Positions 1 through 6,978 of a DNA stretch of 10,977 nucleotides are shown in pieces (the stretch's first letter is position 1; each line of letters begins with the position of its first letter). The stretch comes from STC-74 sp031423995 (lineage in GTDB: Bacteria > Patescibacteriota > Gracilibacteria > BD1-5 > UBA2023). The position numbers and the translations under genes were made by a program. Under the pieces are notes generated by a model that saw only the letters and a list, made by a program, of their open reading frames with translations, was not told the origin of the DNA and made no database searches. The stretch lies in contig JANPGO010000052.1 of the NCBI GenBank assembly GCA_031423995.1, forward strand, positions 1 to 10,977. The letters run 5' to 3'.

Positions 1-51
1 TTGGTAATCCTTTATTTGAATACAATTTTGTATCGCAATATTGTATTCCAT
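1..51 (-). CDS. Possible 5' end of a gene running off the left edge (partial)
   Basis: An ATG at 51 (reading left) opens a frame that stays open for 17 codons to the window edge (M-E-Y-N-I-A-I-Q-N-C...). AGGA-like sequence lies a few bases upstream, and TATAAT with flanking TGTCAA/TTGACA repeats lies about 40 bases further back. The stretch is too short to recognise a family, and an AT-rich region can stay open by chance. This is a candidate only. Confidence 0.3.
   Translation of the reverse strand, partial: MEYNIAIQNCIQIKDYQ
18..48. repeat. 9-bp inverted repeat with 13-nt spacer
   Basis: GAATACAAT at 18-26 is the exact reverse complement of ATTGTATTC at 40-48. It could be an RNA hairpin or a protein-binding dyad at the start of the leftward gene. 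There is no adjacent T-run, so it does not look like a terminator. The repeat is seen directly; its function is unknown. Confidence 0.55.
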
Positions 52-70
52 TCTATCCTATTTTCCTTTT

Positions 71-107
71 TGTCAAATTATTTTGACATATTATTATAAT
101 CTGTCAA
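71..107 (-). promoter_or_regulatory. Candidate leftward promoter with TGTCAA/TTGACA dyads
   Basis: TGTCAAA (71-77) and TTTGACA (82-88) form a 7-bp inverted repeat. The TTGACA at 83-88 also pairs with TGTCAA at 102-107, and these arms flank TATAAT (minus strand, 93-98). On the minus strand this gives a -10-like TATAAT enclosed by symmetric sites, about 42 bases upstream of the possible ATG at 51. The matching -35 is weak (TTGAAA at 15-bp spacing). The arrangement suggests an operator over a promoter, but this is inference. Confidence 0.35.
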
Positions 108-117
108 TCTATTTTTC

Positions 118-140
118 AAAAAACTCCTTGCGAGAAGGAG
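118..140 (-). terminator. Rho-independent terminator of the 784-aa surface protein gene
   Basis: Read on the minus strand, CTCCTT, a 5-nt loop CTCGC, then AAGGAG form a perfect 6-bp stem (arms 124-129 and 135-140). Six T residues follow directly (118-123). It begins about 20 bases after the TAA of the upstream gene, which is the expected place. Confidence 0.8.
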
Positions 141-159
141 CTTGAGAGAGTGATGGAGA

Positions 160-2514
160 TTATTGTGTGATTCATGGAGGTGGATCACTCATGAGTCGTG
201 AGTCATAGTCGAGAACAACTGGACTCTCAGCATACTGTACAGCGAGGAGAGAAAATGCTGTGTGTGGCGCCACATTCGGATAATCTGGACGCAGGAATTC
301 GAGATCATATTTCTGGGCTTCCGTACTGGTACAGCTCAGATTATCGAAATACGGACACTGTCGAGGCATCTTCGAAGCTCATCCAAGAGTATTACTCGAG
401 ATGAGTGAGCCATGGATATAGAGCTGGTATGATCCTGATGAGGTGACGGCATGTTCGGCGATGAGGCTCGCATGGATATCTGTGACGCCACTTGCGATGG
501 TGATCTGCCCACCTGAGCCACTTCTCGGATCTGTGAGGACGATGAGAGCAAGTGCACCTGTCTGGAGTGGGATATTGGAGTCGATGATAGCATTCGCTCC
601 CTCGACGATGATACTTTTCTTCCCAATGAAGGATGCAGCATCAATATGGATGGTACTACCAGTATAGGTGAAGTTGGCATTCGAGAAATCTCTACGATTG
701 CGAACAAGGTATGCTATCTGTTTTCTAACGGTGTTGAAGAAGTCAGATTTCTGAGCTGGATCGAGACTGATTCATCGATAGACCGCAGTATTACTATACT
801 GTCAGAAGATACGAACACGGGGGGGTGTTGTGATCGAATTCGGAAGGAGCCATGTCGTCGAAGGATATACGACTGTATATCCGGCAACAGTATAGGTAAT
901 ATAGCTCGCAACTGTCACTGGTTCTGACGGGATTATGGCAGGAGGGACAAGAGGAGTATCTGTTCCTGTGAAGCTATAGAGTGAGTTCGATGCTCCGAGT
1001 GGGATCGACACGATGGATGGGAAATTTTTCCCACTCATGGAATTCCATGAACAATTATTCCCCGCTGAGTATGAACTCATATTGGTCTCATCAGCACTGC
1101 ATTGGGATCACGGAAGAGACTGATAAGATGCGAAGGTCGCAAATACATTGTTTCCGATCGAGAGACCATGGATCAACGAGGGAGTGACATCATTTCTCGT
1201 GGAAGCAGTCACTACACTCCCCGTGAAGTATGTTGTAGTACCGAGAACAATATCACCTGCGTGGAACTCTGAGAGGGTGTACCATGGGAGAAAGTGAAGG
1301 ACTGACGCTGCAAGTCCGGTATCGACTCCATTATACTGACAGCTCTGGAGCTCGATTGTTCCAGGTGCATAGGCAGAGAAGCCGTATTCGATGTTCTGTC
1401 ATGACATCGGGATATCTCCTGAAGTACTGGTATCATTGAGGTTATTCGTCAGAATTCCTCCTGAGAGGATCACAGCATCACCACTGAATGAGAGTCAGAA
1501 ATGTACTGTGTCAGGAGAAGGAACTTGGACAAGGCGGTTCGGAGTCTTATAGGTGAGTCGGATCTTTCCTGTAGTGAGAGCGTTCCCGTAGCGATCACGG
1601 AGCTTCAAGTGTTGATCGAGGTATGAGAATCCATCTGCTACGGTGGTATCATTCGTGATTCCACCTCGAGTCGTAGTGAGTGATGTTGGCTGGAGGGTCG
1701 CTCCGTCAGGACAACGAGTGTCTGTGGGGGTATTCGTACAGAAAGAACTCTTTGTCGTGAATCCACTGTCGAGATTCAGCGAGGGTAGAGTATTGTCTAC
1801 TTGATAAGCATAGACTGATCGACTCCCATTCGGATCCGTAATAGTAAAAATATAGAGTGCTGCAAGAGAAAAGTCAGCAAGGATACTCCGTGAACCGACA
1901 TGAGAAACAGAGTAGAATGACATAAAAGGCGTATAGTTCATTATCCAAGGACTTCCGTTGGACTCATACCGAGACGGGTTGGCGATCTCGAGTGGGGTTC
2001 GATGATCAGCAACACCTGTATAGCTCGAACCCGAGAGGCTCGCGGGAAGGAGTGGGAGCATGATCCCATCAAGGTTTACATCCCCAAGATTTGTCATCAC
2101 CTTTCCTGAGAGCGTTCCTGTTGTTCGGAGATATTCGAGGCGTCGATCGAAGACAATATCACCAATCGTCTCACTCCAAGCATATCCTGAGAGGGTACAA
2201 TTTGATGACAGTGATCCGAGAGATTGACCTCCACAATCGAGACGGGTCATATACGTACCCGTATTGAAGAGTACCCAGCCTGCCCCTGAGAGATAGAACG
2301 CTCAGGAAAAGGTTCGAGTACTGGTATTGAGAGTTGCTTGAGAGAATGAGTAGCCATAGAGCGGACTCGCTACATCAAAGTGAACTTCCGCATTCGATCC
2401 AGAGAGAAATATTGTATCCGCAGGGATGAAGCCAAGAAAACCCGCTCAAGAGAGTGATACCCATGAGAGAGAGAAAAGCAGTACGATGAAGAAAAATCGA
2501 AGAAAAAAACGCAT
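160..2514 (-). CDS. Large secreted or surface-anchored protein, 784 aa, family unknown
   Basis: One frame runs from ATG (2514) to TAA (160-162) once UGA is read as Gly. It contains nine in-frame UGAs at codons 23, 71, 340, 372, 469, 571, 581, 712 and 781. The first ~25 residues are a strongly hydrophobic signal or anchor (MRFFLRFFFIVLLFSLSWVS), so the protein is exported. The rest is rich in Ser, Thr, Gly and Asn, as in beta-structured adhesin-like surface proteins. Around residues 200-240 a stretch ending Y-A-Y-Q-V-D-N-T-L-P-S resembles the edge of an Ig-like domain. Residues about 600-700 alternate short hydrophobic and Gly/Ser segments that could form a beta-helix. The C-terminus ends Y-D-S-R-L-M-S-D-P-P-P-G-I. 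I do not recognise a named family. A Shine-Dalgarno site lies upstream and a terminator downstream, so it may be monocistronic. Under the standard code it would be miscalled as several pseudogene pieces. Confidence 0.85.
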
Positions 2515-2524
2515 AATTATGAAC

Positions 2525-2530
2525 TCTCCT
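2525..2530 (-). promoter_or_regulatory. Shine-Dalgarno site of the 784-aa protein gene
   Basis: AGGAGA on the minus strand lies 10 bases before the ATG at 2514. It is one of the few convincing ribosome binding sites in this window and supports this start, which also keeps the whole hydrophobic signal segment. Confidence 0.6.
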
Positions 2531-2672
2531 ACTTCTTGTGGGGAAAGTATTCCTGAAGAAACACTCTTCCCTACAAAATATTGAGTCACAAGTATACTAC
2601 CATTTCCCCTGAATTTATGCGACTCTCCGCAAGAATTTCTCGAAATATTGACTCGTCAATTACCAAATATAT

Positions 2673-3647
2673 TTAGTGGATAGCATTGGCAATCTGCATA
2701 CAGGCAAATTGCATCCCTGTATTGAAGAGATTTCCGCAGAGATTCTGGTCATGAGTGAGTCGAACTTGTGCAAGCGTGATCATATCCGAGCACTGGTATT
2801 GTATCTTTTTCTCAGAGAAGGAATTACACAGAGCGATATCTCCACCAGCGACGACTTCTTGAAGTCGGTTCACATCATCACGGAGCTTCAGTGCACTCTC
2901 ACAATACTCTCTGCGAGTTGGGTCAAAAATGGTTCCACAGAGTTCACTTTGTTTCTCATTCATCGCAAGCTGGAGAACAACAGCATCATGACAATTTTCG
3001 CGAAAAGTTGCATCAACGAGAGTATCACAAAGTTTGGGATCCTTCTGGTCGAGAGCATCAGTATAAATATGTGTATTATCTACCCGAGCCAGTGATTTCT
3101 GACATGAGACAGCAACCTCACCTGAGAGTGTATTGCAGAAATCTACCGAGAGACTATTCCCTTCGAGTGCGGTATTGAGACGCTTCGTATCTACTTCTTT
3201 CTCACAGTAATCACGAAGTCACTTCACACTGATTGATGTGCAGCTCGTTCTCTCACCTTCTGCTTGTGCCTTTGCGGAGTAGACAGCATCTCGACAACTA
3301 CGAACGGTATCAACAGCCATGAGTTGATCACATTTACTGAGATCCTTGGTGATCAATGCTTCTCCAGCATGGAGCATGTCCTGACACTCTACTATCTTTG
3401 ATGTATTTTGTATCGTATCACACAGATGTATATCCTGCTTCTCAATAGCAGCATTCATATGGTCTGCATCTTCGATGGCAATTTTCTGTATATGTGCGAC
3501 CGACTCTGCATAGGTTTCTGGGACACTCTGGACTGATCATCCATACCACTTCTTCGAAAGAATAAGATCTCCAGTACGAGAAAAATAGAGCATTCCTCCG
3601 AGAATGACTGAGAAACAAGCGAGGGAGATGAAGTGATTCTTCCGCAT
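2673..3647 (-). CDS. Exported protein with eight Cys-X11-Cys helical repeats, 324 aa
   Basis: The frame runs from ATG (3647) to TAA (2673-2675) with two in-frame UGAs (codons 37 and 143). Residues 5-22 are a hydrophobic segment (signal or membrane anchor). From residue 76 on, cysteines come in pairs: 76/88, 106/118, 136/148, 171/182, 207/219, 237/249, 274/286 and 304/316. Seven pairs are C-X11-C and one is C-X10-C. Pair starts are 30, 30, 35, 36, 30, 37 and 30 residues apart. The consensus is roughly (D/E)xxLCxxLxxxxxxxxCxxxxxxA, predicted alpha-helical, so each pair could close a helical hairpin with a disulfide outside the membrane. This resembles a solenoid of short helical repeats (Sel1/TPR-like in size), but I recognise no named family and no enzyme motif. 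The second UGA lies inside repeat 3 between its two cysteines, so the repeat is intact only if UGA is sense. There is no Shine-Dalgarno, and a terminator stands directly in front of the start codon. Confidence 0.85.
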
Positions 3648-3650
3648 AAG

Positions 3651-3684
3651 AAAAAAATAGGACGCCTACATGAGGACATCCTAT
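3651..3684 (-). terminator. Rho-independent terminator of the FISUMP-domain gene
   Basis: On the minus strand ATAGGATG (3677-3684) pairs with CGTCCTAT (3657-3664), with one G-T wobble. An inner CCT/AGG extends the stem, and seven T residues (3651-3657) follow. It starts about 38 bases after the TAA of the upstream gene. The T-run ends only three bases before the ATG of the Cys-repeat gene, so terminator and translation start practically touch. Confidence 0.85.
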
Positions 3685-3721
3685 CATATCATTGATGATT
3701 TTGCAAAAATTTGAACTCTTT

Positions 3722-4384
3722 TTAGTTTCGAATACATCGAACATTTGCCATCTCAGTCTCTTCCCCACCAACGAGTTCGAGACCTGCATCATCATACTGC
3801 CATGTATATCGATCAGTATTATAGACACCATCTGTTCCATCCATTCGCTGTCCTGCATAGATAGTACCAAGGTGAAGGACGATATTGCGAAGTCCATAGA
3901 TATCTTCCTTCGTCGATGTCCAATACGCACCTCCTACATTCTCACGAGCCTCAACCATAATATCTCCATCAGAGTCTCGATACGTTCTATACCCACCATT
4001 CTCAGGAAGTGCGAGGAGCCATGAAACAGAGGTATTATTGAGTCGTGCAGAATATATCGCCGTCTCGAAGTCTCCACGATTTGGAAGACGGTATCCCTTG
4101 GCACATGGACCGACGGTCCACCCCCAATCTTGAAGCTTGTTCTTCCCTTGGAACGCAAGTCGTTGACTGAATCCATTGTAGGAGAGAAATGATGCGGTCT
4201 TGTCTCCAGCGAAGAACCATCCTGATTTCTGACTTGATGATTTTGCTTGAGTGGTTGCATTGCATCCTGCCCAGATCTGACCACCGACGAGGATATCTCC
4301 TCGATCACATCATGGATATGCATAGGTATGAGCAAATGGAAGGAGTGCAGCGATGGCGAGAGCAAGGAGAATATATTTTCTCAT
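3722..4384 (-). CDS. Secreted protein with FISUMP-like (Fib_succ_major) domain, 220 aa
   Basis: ATG at 4384 to TAA at 3722-3724, with one in-frame UGA at codon 25. Residues 1-22 are a classic signal peptide (basic start M-R-K, hydrophobic core, A-H-T-Y-A end). The UGA-encoded Gly follows two residues after the likely cleavage site. The mature part fits the Fibrobacter succinogenes major paralogous domain (TIGR02145 type): a C-A-K-G-Y-R-L-P-N-R-G-D-F-E block at about residues 92-105, a Y-W-T-S-T block in the middle, and the terminal A-N-V-R-C-I-R-N. Such domains have a C-type-lectin-like fold and are found on exported proteins, often of unknown role. Four cysteines remain in the mature protein and could form disulfides. 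A TTGACA promoter candidate lies upstream and a strong terminator follows, so it is probably its own transcription unit. The family call rests on motif recall, not a search. Confidence 0.85.
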
Positions 4385-4436
4385 AAATAAAGTGAGGTTA
4401 TGGTTATAAGGTGAGGATTCATCCTGTCTTATAAAT

Positions 4437-4466
4437 CCTATATTATATATTTTTAATAAATGTCAA
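4437..4466 (-). promoter_or_regulatory. Candidate promoter of the FISUMP-domain gene
   Basis: On the minus strand a perfect TTGACA (4461-4466) is followed after 18 bases by TATAGG (4437-4442). A second, better -10-like TATAAT lies closer, at only 13 bp. The promoter stands about 50 bases before the ATG at 4384. The assignment of the exact -10 is uncertain. Confidence 0.45.
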
Positions 4467-4559
4467 GTAAATTTTCACAAAAAGACTTTAAGACTCAAGG
4501 TTTTTGAATCAGTTTGGATTGGTATAGTATTTTAACGTGTATTTTCCCACTTTTTTGTC

Positions 4560-4577
4560 ATTCTCGTCTACGAGAAT
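4560..4577. repeat. Perfect 7-bp stem-loop, sister of the prfA terminator hairpin
   Basis: ATTCTCG (4560-4566), loop TCTA, CGAGAAT (4571-4577). Its stem shares the ATTCTC core and 4-nt loop size with the hairpin at 4601-4618. It has no T-run of its own on the minus side, so it is not a clear terminator. Confidence 0.55.
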
Positions 4578-4586
4578 CTCTTTGGT

Positions 4587-4618
4587 AAAAAAAGGAACAG
4601 ATTCTCCTACTGGAGAAT
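4587..4618 (-). terminator. Probable rho-independent terminator of prfA
   Basis: On the minus strand ATTCTCC, loop AGTA, GGAGAAT form a perfect 7-bp stem (arms 4601-4607 and 4612-4618). Seven T residues follow after a 7-base gap (4587-4593). It lies about 46 bases past the prfA stop. The gap between stem and T-run makes it weaker than the other two terminators here. Confidence 0.6.
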
Positions 4619-4664
4619 GATACATCGGAGAAATGGTGATATGTTTGTTGGTAGATTATAATAC

Positions 4665-5735
4665 CTACCCCGCAGCAGCCTCGAGCTTCGCTGTCTGATC
4701 TGCGATGGCGAGTGCATCGATGATATGTCCGATATCTCCAGTCATGATGACGGGGAGATTGGAGAAGTTCTGATTGATGCGATGATCCGTGATACGATCT
4801 TGGGGAAAATTGTAGGTACGAATCTTCTCACTGCGATCCCCTGTTCCAACTTGTGCGAGTCGATACGCTCACTCCGCCTGAGCTTTTTTCTCTTCTTCGA
4901 GGGCGAAGAGTCGAGCCTTGAGTACGGATATTGCCTTCACTTTGTTCTGGAGTTGCGATCGTTCATCCTGACACTCGACAGCAAGTCATGATGGAATATG
5001 GACGACCCGAATCGCAGAGTTCGTCTTGTTCACATGTTGTCCCCCTGCACCACTTGCACGACAGGCCATGATCTCAAGGTCTTCTTCTCGAATCTCGATA
5101 TCAACATCTTCTGCTTCAGGCATCACCGCAACGGTTGTAGTTGAGGTGTGGACACGACCATTTTTTTCAGTTGCTGGAATTCGCTGAACTCGGTGAACTC
5201 CTGATTCATACTTGAAGCGAGAATATGCACCCACTCCATCAATCTTGAATATCACTTCTTTGTAGCCTCAGGCATCATTCCATGCTTCGCTCATGACTTC
5301 TACACTGTACTTCTCAGCACGGGCAAAGTTCTTGTAAGCCTCAGCGAGTTCGAGAGCAAAGAGTCCAGCCTCATCCCCACCGACTCAGGCGCGGACTTCG
5401 AGAATGATATTTTTCTCATCATTGGGATCGGTTGGGAGAAGGGCAATTTTGAGTGCTTCTTCGAGTTCTGGGATACGCACCTCAGCCTCAGCGATTTCTG
5501 CCTTCATGAGTTCGAGCATCTCAGGATCCTTCTCATTCGTCACGAGCGTTTTTACCTCTTCATAGTTGGAATATAGGAGCTTGTATTCTTTGTAGAGTTC
5601 AACCGTTTTTTCGAGTCATTTCTTTTTTTGATTGGTTGACTTCAAGCGCTTCAGGTCACTATAAATACTCGGATCAGCGAGCTCCTGTTCGAGGTGTTCA
5701 TATTCGGCGATGATATTATCGAGTTGGAATTTCAT
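4665..5735 (-). CDS. prfA: Peptide chain release factor 1 (RF1), 356 aa
   Basis: RF1 recognises UAA and UAG in the ribosomal A site and triggers peptide release. The frame from ATG (5735) to TAG (4665-4667) gives 356 residues, the usual RF1 length. Visible landmarks are the domain around R-A-G-V-G-G-D-E-A-G-L-F (115-126), the codon-reading P-A-T tripeptide (187-189; the RF1 form, not the RF2 SPF), and the catalytic G-A-G-G-Q-H-V-N-K-T with GGQ at 231-233. The C-terminal V-G-T-G-D-R-S-E-K-I-R-T-Y-N-F-P block is also present. Five in-frame UGAs encode Gly 40, 117, 156, 250 and 289. Residues 117 and 250 (R-A-G and I-P-S-G) are conserved glycines in the family, which fixes the meaning of UGA. The gene ends in UAG, a codon RF1 itself reads. 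It stands alone, divergent from the tRNA-Leu/CorA genes. No Shine-Dalgarno is visible. Confidence 0.97.
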
Positions 5736-5815
5736 ATTTTAGCATTAAGGCGGGTTCTCAGAGTACAGTTGTAGATATATTCTTGTATATATGGCTGAAT
5801 TCCAGACCGACATAC

Positions 5816-5842
5816 AGTATATAGAAATACGGAAAATGTCGA
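5816..5842 (-). promoter_or_regulatory. Candidate prfA promoter
   Basis: On the minus strand TCGACA (5837-5842) and TATACT (5816-5821) are separated by 15 bases, about 80 bases before the prfA ATG. The -10 match is good, while the spacing is short. This is a weak call in an AT-rich divergent intergenic region. Confidence 0.3.
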
Positions 5843-5877
5843 GGGTAAAAATTGTATTCAATCAGAAAATTCTCACT

Positions 5878-5905
5878 TTGACATCAGGGTGAATTTTTAT
5901 ACTAT
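5878..5905 (+). promoter_or_regulatory. Promoter of tRNA-Leu (and possibly the corA operon)
   Basis: A perfect TTGACA (5878-5883) is followed after 16 bases by TACTAT (5900-5905), which ends 8 bases before the tRNA. Such a strong -35 so close to a tRNA 5' end is typical of stable-RNA promoters. No separate promoter is evident between the tRNA and corA. Confidence 0.65.
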
Positions 5906-5913
5906 CTGTTCGC

Positions 5914-5998
5914 GCCCAGATGGTGGAATTGGTATACACGGAGGTCTCAAAATCCTCTGTCTCACGACTTGCGGGTTCGAGTCCCGCTCTGGGCACCA
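5914..5998 (+). tRNA. tRNA-Leu (anticodon CAA), CCA encoded
   Basis: An 85-nt type II tRNA with acceptor arms GCCCAGA (5914-5920) and TCTGGGC (5988-5994), then A and an encoded CCA. The T arm is GCGGG-TTCGAGT-CCCGC (5971-5987). The long variable arm has a small GTC/GAC stem (5959-5968), which marks a Leu/Ser/Tyr class tRNA, and the D-arm sequence TGGTGGAATTGGTA is Leu-like. The anticodon loop CTCAAAA places CAA at 5948-5950, decoding UUG. The top of the anticodon stem has a T-T mismatch (5945/5953) closing the loop, while the other four pairs are good. Confidence 0.93.
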
Positions 5999-6036
5999 TA
6001 CGTTGATTCAGAATTGAAAATTACAGACTCACAATT

Positions 6037-6975
6037 ATGCCAGCAAAGAAATCATCTATACAAAAAACTGAAGTTGTAACTCCAATTATCGAGAAACAGG
6101 TTGGGGTCTGGCAAGACTATATCAATCCTGCCCTCGATGACATCGATGCAATCATGGAAAAATATGGTTTCCATGAACTCGATAAGGAAGCAGTCCTCGA
6201 AGAGAACCAATATGCACGTATCGACACCTATGATGATTACCTCTTTCTTGTACTGCATTTCCCAAAGTATGAACCCAGCACAGAACGATATATCCACAAT
6301 GAACTCAATATCTTTATCGCAAAGGACTATCTGATCAGTTTTCGCTACTATCAGTCAACAACGATGAAGCGAGTGTATACCACCTATGAATCACAGGTAA
6401 AAAAAGGTGAACATATCACTCCAGCATTTCTTCTCTATGAGATCATCGAGCGGTTTCTGGATAAAACCATGCGCATGCTCGAACGATTCGGAAAAGATCT
6501 CAAGGTATTGGAACGAGAACTCTGGAGCGCACGTGGCACTGATCTCATTCGGAGCATCATGACACGCAAACGCAACATCATCACCCTAAAGCACATGATG
6601 AAGCCACAGATCGCGGTACTGAAGATGATCGAAATTCGCATGAAAGAACGTTTTTCCGATGAAGTCGAACTCTACTTCGAAAACCTCGAGGACAAGCTCG
6701 ACAAGATATTTTCGGAAGTCCAACTCCTCCAGGAAAATATCGACTCTATGGAAGATACCCTTAAGAGTGTCTTCGAACTCGAGACCAATACCACGATCAC
6801 TTATCTGACGATCTTCTCAGCCTTCATGCTCCCGCTCACTCTCGTGACGAGCTTCTTCGGGATGAATATCGAAAGTGGCCACTTCGACAACTCTCTGATC
6901 ACGATATCAATCCTCTTCGTTACTATTCTTTTCGTTGGTATCACATATCTCTTCATGAAAAAAAAGATCATTTAG
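6037..6975 (+). CDS. corA: CorA-family Mg2+/divalent metal transporter, 312 aa
   Basis: CorA proteins are pentameric inner-membrane channels for Mg2+ (also Co2+/Ni2+). The length equals the family norm. A large cytoplasmic N-terminal domain (1-250), with long charged helices at about 145-250, is followed by two membrane helices (about 253-274 and 286-306). The signature G-M-N, here F-F-G-M-N-I at 275-277, ends the first helix and forms the ion entrance. The C-terminus is a short basic tail (M-K-K-K-I-I). It ends in TAG. Unlike almost all other genes here, none of its eight glycines uses UGA, so it reads correctly under any code. It begins 38 bases after the tRNA-Leu without a visible promoter or terminator between, and is followed after 3 bases by the carboxypeptidase gene, so co-transcription is likely. 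Confidence 0.95.
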   Translation: MPAKKSSIQKTEVVTPIIEKQVGVWQDYINPALDDIDAIMEKYGFHELDKEAVLEENQYARIDTYDDYLFLVLHFPKYEPSTERYIHNELNIFIAKDYLISFRYYQSTTMKRVYTTYESQVKKGEHITPAFLLYEIIERFLDKTMRMLERFGKDLKVLERELWSARGTDLIRSIMTRKRNIITLKHMMKPQIAVLKMIEIRMKERFSDEVELYFENLEDKLDKIFSEVQLLQENIDSMEDTLKSVFELETNTTITYLTIFSAFMLPLTLVTSFFGMNIESGHFDNSLITISILFVTILFVGITYLFMKKKII

Positions 6976-6978
6976 CAC

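Noticed and set aside
160..2514. Broken pseudogenes or sequencing frameshifts as explanation for the fragmented frames
   Set aside because: The fragments of each gene stay in the same frame and are separated only by UGA, never by UAA or UAG. The pattern recurs in ten genes with intact catalytic motifs.
2541..2571. Hairpin (GGGAAAGT/ACTCTTCCC with a bulge) in the leader of the 784-aa protein gene
   Set aside because: Possible, but the stem has a bulge and a long loop, with no T-run and no known riboswitch pattern. It is not strong enough to call a regulatory element.
2676..3095. 139-codon plus-strand open frame
   Set aside because: It lies antisense to the Cys-repeat gene, whose frame is supported by the regular repeats and signal segment. 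The plus-strand protein has no recognisable features.
3442..3930. 162-codon minus-strand open frame bridging two genes
   Set aside because: It overlaps the terminator and parts of the FISUMP and Cys-repeat genes in another frame, has low-complexity Arg/Ser content, and would contradict both genes.
4986..4988. UGA read as tryptophan (code 4) or selenocysteine
   Set aside because: UGA falls on conserved glycines in RF1 and Tag. Trp is written UGG in the same genes, and the many scattered UGAs lack any SECIS-like context.
5818..5847. Similarity of the prfA upstream region to positions 343-363 in the surface-protein gene (GAAATACGGA...TGTCGAGG)
   Set aside because: It is short, imperfect and has no further shared flanks. 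One copy is explained by coding sequence, so chance is the simplest reading.
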